Shown here piece by piece: positions 13,526-21,374 of a stretch of 21,617 nt of DNA. Origin of the DNA: Darwinibacter acetoxidans_A (GTDB taxonomy: Bacteria; Bacillota; Limnochordia; Darwinibacteriales; Darwinibacteriaceae). Below the pieces are notes generated by a model. That model ran no database searches and was not told where the DNA came from. It was given only the letters and a program-made list of their open reading frames with translations. The stretch covers positions 1 to 21,617 of the forward strand of contig JBHGWS010000031.1 of the NCBI GenBank assembly GCA_041936745.1, written 5' to 3'. The position numbers and the translations under genes are program-made. The number at the start of each line of letters is the position of its first letter. The first letter of the stretch is position 1.

Positions 13526-15422
13526 GCAAAAACCTCCCCCGAAGATCGAGGCCCGGCAGCATAATTACCGCCACCCCCAGATAAATCAAGCCCGATCCGA
13601 GCCAGATCCAAAGGACAAACCCAAATGTCTGCACATGCAGCTGAGCCGTTTGGCTCTGCCAGCCCGCCAAGTTTAAATAAAGATCCTCTTTTAAAGTGCT
13701 GCGGATCCCAACTTTAGTGGACGGCTGAGTGCGGTTTTCGTGGAAGGTTTTCCGGGAAGTTATTGCACCGGCCTTTTTATCCCCCCGATAGACATCTAAA
13801 GTGGTAGCAACGGAATATTTATTGATGCCCCACTCCACCGTTAAACCGGGATAGACAAGCGTGTAATCACCTACTTGGATACTATCGCCGGGGTTGACCG
13901 TTTCAAAAACATCTTCAGTAAAAAGCACGGAGCCCGCCACACCAAACAGCATCACAAAAATACCTATATGGGCTAAAAAAGCCCCCAGCTTCCTTTTACT
14001 GCACTGCCTGATTAAATCCAGCACATGCGTGATAATACCAAGGGCCGCCAGGGCAAAGCTGAGACTGCCGGCCAGGTGGCCTGCGGTGATTTTAAAGGCA
14101 GAGGCGAAGACTGCTAAGCCGCCGATAAGCGGCAGGAAAATCCTTTTAGCAAACTCGCGCCAATCCGTCCCAAGCCAGCCCGCCGCGGGGGAAAGCGCCA
14201 GAATCAAAAACAAAGGTAAAAATAAGGGGACAGTTAGGCGGTTAAAGAAACTTTCATCTAAAACCATTTCCCGGCCCAAAAACCATCTGGAAAAGAGGGG
14301 AAACATTGTCCCGAAAAACACGCCGGCAAAAATTAAAAGTAAAAGTACTGAACCGCCGACGATACCGCCCTCTTTAGACAGCCAATTAATTTTGTTCTTC
14401 CCCGCCGCTTCCTCCTCGGTAAACAGAGCCGCCCGGCTGAAGCCTAAATAAAGGGAGAAAAGAGTTAAAACGGCTAAAACGGCCAAGAAAAAATAGCCCA
14501 CAGCGCCGCTGGCAAATGCGTGCACTGAATCCAAAATCCCGGAGCGGGTTAAAAAGGTGCCGAAAATCGTCAAAAGGAAAGTAAGCATAATCAGGCTGAA
14601 AGACCAAACCTTGGTGGATTTTTTTCGCGGTGAAAGCCTTAAAAAATGCAGTAAAGCCGTTGCGGTCAGCCACGGCAGCAAAGAGGCGTTTTCCACCGGA
14701 TCCCAAGCCCAGTAACCGCCCCAGCCCAGTTCGTTGTAAGCCCACTGGCCGCCGGTGATAATCCCCACAGTCAGCATCGCCCAAGAAAAAAGTACCCAGG
14801 GCCTTGAAAACTGCAGCCATTTTATACTTTTTTTACGCGCCAGAAACTCAACGGCGGTAAAAGCAAACGGCACAATAAAGCCGCTGAAGCCCAAAAACAA
14901 AATAGGCGGGTGGACGATCATCCCCAGGCTCTGCAGCATGGGGTTCAGCCCAAACCCATCGCCGGGCAGGGCCGCCGTCTTCTCAAAAGGTTTCGTGACA
15001 AAGAGCAGTAATATCAAAAACAAAATACGAAGCACATGAATTACTGCCACCGTCTTTATATCCAAATAACCTTCCCTGTATTTCTCCTGCCTGTGCACGA
15101 GAACAGCTAAGATGGATAAAAGAAAAAGCCAGAGCAGTAAAGAACCGGCTTGGCCGGCCCAAAGAGCGCTGATTTTGAAAATTACAGGCAGGCGCCGCTC
15201 GGAATTGCGGGCCACATAGGAAAACCGAAAGTCATCGGCTAAAAAAGCCGTAACCAGGATTAAAACCGCCAAAAAGACAAATAACGTTGAGGCAGATGTA
15301 GCGAGCCTGGAGTTATTAAGCAAGCTTTTCTTTTGATTCTTAATCCCACGAATTCCAAGATAAACTGCATAAACACCGGTAAATAAAGCAAGTGTCAGGG
15401 CTCCTGCCCCCAAACCAACCAT
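13491..15422 (-). CDS. ccmF: Cytochrome c haem lyase CcmF
   Basis: A large membrane protein (about 643 residues, about 14 helices) that takes haem from CcmE and joins it to CXXCH apocytochromes. The haem-handling motif WGGYWAWDPVENASLLPWL lies about residues 232-250. The remaining length and the C-terminal soluble loop (about 500-590) before the last helix fit the family. The start is placed at the ATG at 15422, one base after the ccmE stop, with AGGGTGA 8 bases upstream. An ATG six codons earlier (15440) overlaps ccmE and lacks a clear ribosome binding site. In most proteobacteria CcmF works with CcmH; no ccmH or ccmG follows here. Confidence 0.95.
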   Translation of the reverse strand: MVGLGAGALTLALFTGVYAVYLGIRGIKNQKKSLLNNSRLATSASTLFVFLAVLILVTAFLADDFRFSYVARNSERRLPVIFKISALWAGQAGSLLLWLFLLSILAVLVHRQEKYREGYLDIKTVAVIHVLRILFLILLLFVTKPFEKTAALPGDGFGLNPMLQSLGMIVHPPILFLGFSGFIVPFAFTAVEFLARKKSIKWLQFSRPWVLFSWAMLTVGIITGGQWAYNELGWGGYWAWDPVENASLLPWLTATALLHFLRLSPRKKSTKVWSFSLIMLTFLLTIFGTFLTRSGILDSVHAFASGAVGYFFLAVLAVLTLFSLYLGFSRAALFTEEEAAGKNKINWLSKEGGIVGGSVLLLLIFAGVFFGTMFPLFSRWFLGREMVLDESFFNRLTVPLFLPLFLILALSPAAGWLGTDWREFAKRIFLPLIGGLAVFASAFKITAGHLAGSLSFALAALGIITHVLDLIRQCSKRKLGAFLAHIGIFVMLFGVAGSVLFTEDVFETVNPGDSIQVGDYTLVYPGLTVEWGINKYSVATTLDVYRGDKKAGAITSRKTFHENRTQPSTKVGIRSTLKEDLYLNLAGWQSQTAQLHVQTFGFVLWIWLGSGLIYLGVAVIMLPGLDLRGRFLRARSAESTKRS

Positions 15423-15423
15423 A

Positions 15424-15813
15424 TTAATCTTCACCCTCATATTTTGATGGACACTGCAGCATCAGTTTACTAACGATAAATTTGCCGTCGGACTCCATTT
15501 TTCCTTCCACGATAACTTCTTCCGCGTGGTGGAAATTATCAGGTAAAACACCGCGGTAAACGGCGGGCAGAGTGTGGCCGCCTTCCTTTAAAGTAAATTC
15601 CAATAAAGGCAGGCGGGGGTCATAGTCGACGCTGTTTTCCGCCAATTCACCCTTAATGCGGATTTTACCCGTATGATTCATTTCTTTGGCCGCTACTTCA
15701 GAAATAGTGTAATAATAAGCTGCGGAGTCTTTAAAGCCCTGCAGTGCAAGATAACCAAAAATAAGGACAGGAATCAGCACTGATAATAAAATTTTAATTT
15801 TTTTGCCGCCCAT
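15424..15813 (-). CDS. ccmE: Haem chaperone CcmE, cysteine (CxxxY) type
   Basis: A 129-residue haem chaperone anchored by one N-terminal helix (about 7-24) with an outer beta-barrel (OB-fold) domain. Canonical CcmE binds haem covalently through a His in an H-x3-Y motif. Here the equivalent position is C121 in CPSKY (C121, Y125), the CxxxY variant known from Desulfovibrio and archaea (System I*). The ATG at 15813 has a strong GGAGG 9 bases upstream. It is the first gene of the ccm cluster, just after a terminator; a promoter of its own was not found, so some read-through from the cytochrome gene is possible. Confidence 0.93.
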   Translation of the reverse strand: MGGKKIKILLSVLIPVLIFGYLALQGFKDSAAYYYTISEVAAKEMNHTGKIRIKGELAENSVDYDPRLPLLEFTLKEGGHTLPAVYRGVLPDNFHHAEEVIVEGKMESDGKFIVSKLMLQCPSKYEGED

Positions 15814-15833
15814 ATAAAATACCTCCAGTTTCT

Positions 15834-15869
15834 AAAAAAAAGGGGAAAGCGCCAAGGCACGCCTTCCCC
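15834..15869 (-). terminator. Rho-independent terminator after the cytochrome gene
   Basis: A 10-bp stem (15842-15851 with 15860-15869, one wobble, 8-base loop) followed on the minus strand by eight T. It lies between the split-Soret gene and ccmE and should end most transcripts of the former. Confidence 0.88.
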
Positions 15870-15884
15870 CTACGGCCGATAGTT

Positions 15885-16634
15885 TTACTTCGTATGATCG
15901 TCGTGGCAGGCCAGGCAGTCCATCTTGCCCAGCGTGTCATCTGCTACCTTTGTGTGGCAGTCAAAACAGGCCTGGGTTTCAGCAGACATTTCAAACACTG
16001 GTACGAAAGTACCGGCAAGGACTTCATTCATGTACAATGCCGCTTGCGCCGCAACATCACCTGTTAAAGCTGCGCAGCGCGGGCCTCTTTCACTGGCTTT
16101 CTTACCGGAGGCCTTAACCCAATTCGAAATAGAAGCATGGCAGAGTGGCGTGCCGGCTACGCTTGATACGCCTTTTGTCAACGGAAGAGCAGTCTGGCTG
16201 TACCAATGCATTAATTCGTTTACAATAACCGTTGTTGCCTGCTCCCTGCCAAATACGAGAGAAACTGCGGCTGCTGCGCCGTTTACCGCGCCGCAAAGAG
16301 TGCCCCAACCAACGCCGCCGCCTTTACCGAAATTAAGGATTTGGGACGGAACCAAATCAAAAGGCTCGCCCAATGCTTCCAAGACCGCACCGAAAGCGGC
16401 CTCCGCACAACCCTCGCCGGCGAAATAGCGCTCTTCTCCCCTGGCCCGGACCGCTTCTACGTCTAAGGGCTTGGAGAAATGATCCACCCAGGGATACTCG
16501 GGCAACGCGCCGTTTTTAGCAACCGCTTTCGGGGTGAAAAGCCCTAAACCCGTACCGGCTAAAGCAACCCCCGCTGCCGCAGCGCCCGCGCCGACTAAAA
16601 AGTCGCGCCTTGTCACTACTTTTTTGTTATCCAT
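15885..16634 (-). CDS. Split-Soret-type dihaem cytochrome c, Tat-exported
   Basis: A 249-residue redox protein. The N-terminus is a Tat signal with TRRDFLVG (twin Arg 9-10) and an Ala/Gly-rich hydrophobic core to about residue 39. The body is a C_GCAxxG_C_C-type domain, with GEGCAEAAFG (about 73-82) and GWGTLCGAVNG (about 109-119). The C-terminus has two haem sites, C223-x2-C226-H227 and C240-x2-C243-H244. This order and length fit the split-Soret cytochrome c of Desulfovibrio, a dimer with stacked haems and an added iron-sulfur site. Export of a protein carrying a cofactor would explain the Tat signal. The ATG at 16634 has GGAGG upstream. The gene sits between tatAC and the ccm genes that would process it. 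Electron partners are unknown. Confidence 0.85.
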   Translation of the reverse strand: MDNKKVVTRRDFLVGAGAAAAGVALAGTGLGLFTPKAVAKNGALPEYPWVDHFSKPLDVEAVRARGEERYFAGEGCAEAAFGAVLEALGEPFDLVPSQILNFGKGGGVGWGTLCGAVNGAAAAVSLVFGREQATTVIVNELMHWYSQTALPLTKGVSSVAGTPLCHASISNWVKASGKKASERGPRCAALTGDVAAQAALYMNEVLAGTFVPVFEMSAETQACFDCHTKVADDTLGKMDCLACHDDHTK

Positions 16635-16766
16635 GTTTCTACCTCCATTTTTTGCACTTTGTGCATTATTTCTTTAACTCCTCATACTTTACATTCTCTT
16701 TTTAGAACCTCAATCCTGCCTAGTGGTTATAATTTTCACTTTCACAAGCGAAGTTTTTTAAAAAAC

Positions 16767-17507
16767 CTACTCTTTTCTCTTCTTTCTGCGCCAAAAGGAC
16801 GAACGAGACAGCAGGATACTCAGTTCATACAAGAAAATCATGGGAAGTGCCATCAGCACTTGTGAGATAATATCCGGCGGCGTGAGGACCGCAGAAACAA
16901 TGAAGATGATTAAAACCATGAACTTCCGGTAGCGAACCAAAATTTGTGGTGTAAGAATCCCGATCGATGTCAAAAGCACAACCACCAGGGGCAGTTGGAA
17001 GACCAAGCCGAAGGGGATTATCAGGCCGAGCACAAACGAAATATAACTGTTGATGGAGATCAACGGCTCCAAGGAGTCAGTACCAAAGCCCATAAAAAAC
17101 GAGAAGGCCAATGGTAATATCAATTTGTAAGCAAATACAACTCCCGCTAAAAACAACAGCAGCACAAAGGGTAAGCCTACGAAGAGAATAGTCCTTTCAT
17201 TTTGTCTCAGTGCCGGCAGTATGAAACTAATCAATTGGTATAAAATCACGGGGCCTGCAAGGCCGAGCCCCCCTACCAAAGCCAGCTTTAAGTGGACGAA
17301 AAACGCTTCACCGGGATACAAGTAAACAAGCTTTTCCGGAATGAGCAGCAGATAATCGACAATACTGCTTGCAAAGTAAAAGCCAATTAAAACGCCGACA
17401 ACTAATGCTGCAATAACGATAATGATACGCTGCCTTAGTTCAGTTAAATGATCGACAATGCTCATGCCCTCTTCAGCTTGACCCGCCTGCTTTAACCTTG
17501 CCAACAT
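16767..17507 (-). CDS. tatC: Sec-independent protein translocase TatC
   Basis: The twin-arginine signal receptor and core of the Tat translocase: 246 residues, six helices. The N-terminal cytoplasmic segment contains DHLTELRQR (about 19-27), a signature of the family. The start could be the ATG at 17507 (GGGTGG nearby) or the ATG at 17465 just before SIVDHLTELR; I keep the longer form. It follows tatA by 33 bases. The 132 bases after it (16635-16766) hold the cytochrome's upstream region, with a small GCAC-AAA-GTGC hairpin but no convincing promoter or tatC terminator. Confidence 0.95.
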   Translation of the reverse strand: MLARLKQAGQAEEGMSIVDHLTELRQRIIIVIAALVVGVLIGFYFASSIVDYLLLIPEKLVYLYPGEAFFVHLKLALVGGLGLAGPVILYQLISFILPALRQNERTILFVGLPFVLLLFLAGVVFAYKLILPLAFSFFMGFGTDSLEPLISINSYISFVLGLIIPFGLVFQLPLVVVLLTSIGILTPQILVRYRKFMVLIIFIVSAVLTPPDIISQVLMALPMIFLYELSILLSRSSFWRRKKRKE

Positions 17508-17540
17508 CAGCCACCCGCCTGACCCAAAATTTTAAGAAGT

Positions 17541-17726
17541 TTAGTCTTCCTTCTTCTTCGAAGAAACATCCTCCTCCAGCTCATCCGTAAAACCTTTTGC
17601 CGCGCTTCTAAATTCGCGGAAACCCTTGCCGACGGCTTTACCAATCTCCGGCAGTTTGGAAGGGCCAAAGATCACTAAAGCCAGCACCAAAATCAGAATT
17701 AACTCTGCAGCACCGATTCTACCCAT
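17541..17726 (-). CDS. tatA: Sec-independent protein translocase TatA
   Basis: The pore-forming Tat subunit, 61 residues. One N-terminal helix (about 6-20) is followed by the hinge FGPSKLPEIGKAVG (20-33), an amphipathic helix and a charged tail ending in lysines and acids. With no tatB nearby, this is the minimal TatAC arrangement of Gram-positive bacteria. The ATG at 17726 has GGAGGCGGAG upstream. Its most evident neighbouring substrate is the Tat-signal cytochrome at 15885-16634. Confidence 0.94.
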   Translation of the reverse strand: MGRIGAAELILILVLALVIFGPSKLPEIGKAVGKGFREFRSAAKGFTDELEEDVSSKKKED

Positions 17727-17765
17727 AACTCCGCCTCCTTCATTTTATTAGTAGTTTCTAAAAAA

Positions 17766-17794
17766 AGATTATCACTTCTAATCAGGCCAGTCAA
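17766..17794 (-). promoter_or_regulatory. Possible tatAC promoter
   Basis: TTGACT (17789-17794) and TAATCT (17766-17771) on the minus strand, spacing 17. A second TTGACT overlaps it (17794-17799). The -10 is weak, so this is tentative. Confidence 0.35.
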
Positions 17795-17878
17795 GTCAAT
17801 TTCCCGGCTCAAGCTTGGGAAATGAGCCCTGTTAAATCACCTGTTTTCCTTTTTAGTTTTTGTAAAACGCCGTTTATT

Positions 17879-18769
17879 TTAAACATTGGAACGGGGACTG
17901 CCCCTAAAAACTTCCCTGAAATGCCAGCGCGCATACTCCGGTTTTGGCGCATAGCGGACACTCACCGGGCTCCTTAGCGGTTTGTTGTCGTATCTTAACA
18001 GCCACTTTTGGAAACCCCTGCCGCCGTGAGCGCTTTCCGAGACGCGCAGCACATACCTTTGTTCTGCCACTGCCTCCAAAGTAAAGGCCCCCCTGTCAAA
18101 CAGTTTATGGTGTAAGGAACAGAGAGCTAAACCGTTAGTTTCCCCGTCCGGGCCGCCGAATTGATGCCACTTAATATGGGCGGCTTCTAAGCCCACGGGG
18201 ACGGTATCCAACATGACGTTAAAACCACAAACAGCGCAGCTGTAGCCATAAGCACGTAAAAGGCGGCTGCGGAAGGTGGGATCGCGCCTTGGCGCTTGGA
18301 AAGCGGCAGCGGAGCCGCTTATTGTAGTTACGGAAAGCCCTGCCGCAGTACGTAGATCTTCGTGCCGCGAGCGGGGAAAGTTTTTTTCTAAAAGTTCGGC
18401 CGCTAAAGCTATAACTAAGCTTTCATCTTGTGCCAAAATTTCATAAACAGCAGGGGTAAACCCGCCTTTAATACCGCTTTTAAGCAGATCCCGCCGGCGA
18501 AAATCCGGCGGCCGGCCGGGGTAGTAAGTCCAAAGCCCATCGCTTGCCAGATGCTTAAAAGGATAAAGGGGGCTTGTCTGGCGGGGCGGGCCAAACTCGC
18601 GCAGTAAGTTTCCCACATCTTTACTAATCTCAGCGTAGGAAAACCACCGTTTTCCCCTTAAAAGCCCGCTAAGGGCATATAGAAGGAGCAGCGGTTTGTG
18701 AGGTGCCCGTTCGTTGTGCCTCTGCCAAATGCGGATGTTTGAAAAAAGCCGGCGGACTTCTGCAGGCAA
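17879..18769 (-). CDS. HNH restriction endonuclease with sulfur-binding-like domain
   Basis: About 296 residues. The N-terminal part (about 5-140) contains a segment like FSNIRIWQ followed by APHKPLLLLYALSGLL (22-37), LLREFGPP, LYPFKHLASDGLW and YY. This matches, from memory, the sulfur-binding domain that reads phosphorothioate-modified DNA in SBD-HNH type IV restriction enzymes. The C-terminal HNH has C178-x2-C181, EAAHIKWH with H198, N212, C217 and LHHKLFDRG with H220-H221. I choose the TTG at 18769, with AAAGGGGG 8 bases upstream, because it places the start right before the conserved domain. A GTG at 18826 would add 19 residues and has no ribosome binding site. No dnd or ssp genes are seen in the window, so it would restrict incoming modified DNA. 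Confidence 0.82.
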   Translation of the reverse strand: MPAEVRRLFSNIRIWQRHNERAPHKPLLLLYALSGLLRGKRWFSYAEISKDVGNLLREFGPPRQTSPLYPFKHLASDGLWTYYPGRPPDFRRRDLLKSGIKGGFTPAVYEILAQDESLVIALAAELLEKNFPRSRHEDLRTAAGLSVTTISGSAAAFQAPRRDPTFRSRLLRAYGYSCAVCGFNVMLDTVPVGLEAAHIKWHQFGGPDGETNGLALCSLHHKLFDRGAFTLEAVAEQRYVLRVSESAHGGRGFQKWLLRYDNKPLRSPVSVRYAPKPEYARWHFREVFRGSPRSNV

Positions 18770-18836
18770 GAAAAACACCCCCTTTGCAAAACCTGTTTCA
18801 ACGCGGAAAGGAACAACTCCTGCCACAAATTGGCAT

Positions 18837-18867
18837 TAAAAAGCCCAGCGGATTTTTCCCGCCGGGC
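18837..18867 (-). terminator. Rho-independent terminator of the nfn operon
   Basis: A 9-bp stem (18843-18851 with 18859-18867, one wobble, 7-base loop) followed on the minus strand by a T run (18837-18842). It begins 9 bases after the nfnB stop. Confidence 0.88.
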
Positions 18868-18875
18868 AACTCCCC

Positions 18876-20294
18876 TTATTTCCTCTTTTCCTCCAGCCAC
18901 TCGTGAATGCCTCGGGCAGCCTGCTTGCCTGCTCCCATGGCACTGATTACGGTAGCTGCGCCCGTAACGATGTCACCGCCGGCCCAGACCCCCGGAATAC
19001 TGGTGGCTCCGTACTCATCATAGGTCTTAATATTGCCCCATTCATTCAGCTCTAAGCCCGGTACCCTGCTCGTCAAAAGGGGGTTGGGGGCTTGGCCCAC
19101 AGCAACAATCACAGTATCCACTTCCAAGACAAACTGCGAACCGGGTATTTCCAAAGGCCTCCTGCGGCCGCTTTCATCGGGCTTGCCCAATTCCATCCGG
19201 ACACATTCCATGCCTTTTACCCTAAAGCGCTCATCGCCTAAAATGCGCGCCGGGTTTGTGAGAAGTTGGAAATCAATACCTTCTTCTTCCGCGTTTTCAA
19301 TCTCCTCTTCCCGGGCGGGCATTTCTTCCCTGCCCCGCCTGTAAACGATAAAGACTTTATCGGCGCCAAGCCTTAAGGAAGTGCGCGCCGCATCCATGGC
19401 AACGTTGCCCGCGCCGATAACGGCTACTCTTTCGCCGACTTTAATAGGCGTATCGTATTCGGGGAATAGATACGCTTTCATTAGGTTAGCCCTGGTTAAA
19501 AACTCATTGGCGCTGTAAACACCGTTTAGGTTTTCACCGGGAATGTTGAGAAAATAAGGCAGCCCCGCACCTGTAGCGATAAAGGCCGCGTCATATTCTT
19601 CCGAGATCATTTCCAAAAAATCAAGCGTTAAGCCCACTGCCACATTGGTTTTGATATTAACACCCAATGATTTCACATATTCCACCTCTTCATCCACAAT
19701 AGCTGTGGGCAGGCGGAAATCGGGAATGCCATACCTTAAGACGCCGCCTGTCTCGTGCAGCGCTTCGAAAACATCTACTTCGTAGCCAAAACCCGCCAGC
19801 TCGGCGGCACAGCTTAAGCCGGCCGGGCCCGAGCCTACAATGGCAACTCTTTCTTTCCGAATCTTTTTTGGCGCGGCTTGTTTCCGCTCTTCAGCGGTCT
19901 TCTTTTTCTTAGCCTCGCTGGCGTAGTCCGCGGCGAACCGCTCCAGCATGCCGATGGCCACAGGCCGGCCAACCTTGGCCAAAACGCAGCGCTCTTCACA
20001 CTGGATTTCCTGCGGGCAGACCCTGCCGCAGATAGCGGGCAGGCTGTTCTTTTCTTTAATCTTAGCATCGGCGGCTTCAAATTCGCCTTCTACAATCAAC
20101 TGGATAAATTCCGGGATGGGGACTTCTACGGGGCAGCCCGTAACACAAGGTTGGGCTTTGCAGTTTAGGCAGCGCTGGGCCTCAACTATAGCCATTTCCG
20201 GCTCTAACCCCAAAGCCACCTCTTTGAAATCGCAGATCCTCTCTTCAACATCCCGCTTGGGCATGCTCACTCGTTCTTTCATGCGTCGTGACAT
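18876..20294 (-). CDS. nfnB: NADH-dependent ferredoxin:NADP oxidoreductase, large subunit NfnB
   Basis: The large flavoprotein of the electron-bifurcating transhydrogenase, about 472 residues. An N-terminal domain holds two [4Fe-4S] sites with cysteines around 42-54 (CLNCKAQPCVTGCP) and 89-103 (CGRVCPQEIQCEERC). Then follow an FAD site GSGPAGL (about 154-160), an NADP site GAGNVAMD with the downstream YRRGREEMPAR, and a C-terminal FAD-closing segment GVWAGGDIVTGAATV. On its own the sequence resembles the glutamate synthase small subunit, but the adjacent nfnA makes NfnB the better call. The ATG at 20294 has GAGGGGGG 6 bases upstream; a TTG two codons earlier is less likely. It overlaps nfnA by 16 bases. 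Confidence 0.92.
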   Translation of the reverse strand: MSRRMKERVSMPKRDVEERICDFKEVALGLEPEMAIVEAQRCLNCKAQPCVTGCPVEVPIPEFIQLIVEGEFEAADAKIKEKNSLPAICGRVCPQEIQCEERCVLAKVGRPVAIGMLERFAADYASEAKKKKTAEERKQAAPKKIRKERVAIVGSGPAGLSCAAELAGFGYEVDVFEALHETGGVLRYGIPDFRLPTAIVDEEVEYVKSLGVNIKTNVAVGLTLDFLEMISEEYDAAFIATGAGLPYFLNIPGENLNGVYSANEFLTRANLMKAYLFPEYDTPIKVGERVAVIGAGNVAMDAARTSLRLGADKVFIVYRRGREEMPAREEEIENAEEEGIDFQLLTNPARILGDERFRVKGMECVRMELGKPDESGRRRPLEIPGSQFVLEVDTVIVAVGQAPNPLLTSRVPGLELNEWGNIKTYDEYGATSIPGVWAGGDIVTGAATVISAMGAGKQAARGIHEWLEEKRK

Positions 20295-21127
20295 TGACAA
20301 CCCCCCTCATGCTCGGCACTTTCTTGCGCGAAGTGCTCTTCTTCCCTATAATAAGCCTGCCGCAAAATCAATTCTTCAAAGTCCACGGCGTGCCCGTCAA
20401 AACCGGGCCCGTCAACACAGGTAAACCTGGTCTCCCCGCCAACCGTGACCCGGCAGCCGCCGCACATACCTGTACCATCGATCATAATAGCATTCAAGCT
20501 CACTAAAGTAGGCAGCTCAAAGCGTTTGGTCAACTCACAGGTAGCCTGCATCATCCTGGCAGGCCCGATGGCGATCGCCTGATCGAAGCCGGCTCCTTCT
20601 TCTAAAAGCCTTAACAGGGGATCGGTGACCAAGCCTTTTTCCCCGAAACTTCCGTCGTCTGTGACATAAATTACTTCATCACTGGCTTCTGCCACCGCAT
20701 CTTTTAAAATTAACAGCTCCGCGGTACGGGCCCCCATGATCGATGTAACCCGGCTGCCCTTCCGCTTATACTCCCTGATTAAAGGCAGTGTTGGTGCCAC
20801 GCCGATGCCGCCGCAGACCGCCACCACGTGTTCTTTCGGTTCAATTTCCGTCGGCGTGCCTAAGGGGCCTAATATATCTCGAATGGCATCTCCCACCTGC
20901 AGATGTGCCACATCCATTGTACTTTTACCAACCACCTGGACAATTAAAGTCAGTGTGCCCGCCTCCGCATCGTGGTTGCAGATAGTGATCGGTACTCTTT
21001 CGCCGTGATCCGTTACCCGGATAATGACAAAGTTCCCCGCTTTGGCCCTTTTTGCCACCAAAGGTGCTTCCACAACCAACTTGTAAATTTCCGGGGCGAT
21101 TAAATCCTTTTCAACTATTTTAAACAT
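20279..21127 (-). CDS. nfnA: NADH-dependent ferredoxin:NADP oxidoreductase, small subunit NfnA
   Basis: The NADH-side subunit, about 282 residues, of the ferredoxin reductase/PyrK fold. FAD contact is in RVPITICN (about 44-51) and the nucleotide site in CGGIGVAP (105-112). The C-terminal [2Fe-2S] site has D217, C222, C225 and C237 (DGTGMCGGC, then TCVDGP). The Asp ligand in place of a first Cys is the hallmark of NfnA as opposed to PyrK. NfnAB couples NADH and reduced ferredoxin to NADP reduction, or the reverse. The ATG at 21127 has GGAGGT 7 bases upstream; a GTG at 21136 lies within the ribosome binding site. It is the first gene of the operon. Confidence 0.92.
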   Translation of the reverse strand: MFKIVEKDLIAPEIYKLVVEAPLVAKRAKAGNFVIIRVTDHGERVPITICNHDAEAGTLTLIVQVVGKSTMDVAHLQVGDAIRDILGPLGTPTEIEPKEHVVAVCGGIGVAPTLPLIREYKRKGSRVTSIMGARTAELLILKDAVAEASDEVIYVTDDGSFGEKGLVTDPLLRLLEEGAGFDQAIAIGPARMMQATCELTKRFELPTLVSLNAIMIDGTGMCGGCRVTVGGETRFTCVDGPGFDGHAVDFEELILRQAYYREEEHFAQESAEHEGGCQCHDA

Positions 21128-21158
21128 AATACCCACCTCCTATTGTTACCGTAAAAGT

Positions 21159-21171
21159 GCTTTTAAGCTAG
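21159..21171 (+). repeat. Direct repeat copy 1, GCTTTTAAGCTAG
   Basis: A 13-bp sequence followed by GAAAA, 32 bases upstream of the nfnA ATG. It is identical to copy 2 at 21362-21374. Confidence 0.6.
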
Positions 21172-21361
21172 GAAAATCCAATACTTACTTCTTTACTTAC
21201 ATAATATGACTCATCCGGGCAACTTCCTGCTTGATTCAGCCGAAACTTTTGCCCCGGAAATTTACAAACCATTAATCACACCCCCTGCCAAGCCCTTTGT
21301 TATTAATTCCTCAAGTCCAAATAGTTTCTGCCTGTTTTGTTAAAAGTCCTGCTGAAAAGAG

Positions 21362-21374
21362 GCTTTTAAGCTAG
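21362..21374 (+). repeat. Direct repeat copy 2, GCTTTTAAGCTAG
   Basis: The same 13 bp followed by AAAAA, 203 bases from copy 1. Both contain a near-palindrome GCTTTTAAGC, so they may be protein-binding sites for control of nfnAB. Confidence 0.6.

Noticed and set aside
13894..14451. Plus-strand open frame of 185 codons inside ccmF
   Set aside because: Low-complexity Lys/Pro/Ser-rich product that mirrors the hydrophobic codons of ccmF; a shadow frame.
18876..20294. Glutamate synthase small subunit
   Set aside because: No large glutamate synthase gene is present, and the adjacent NfnA with its Asp-Cys3 cluster points to NfnB.
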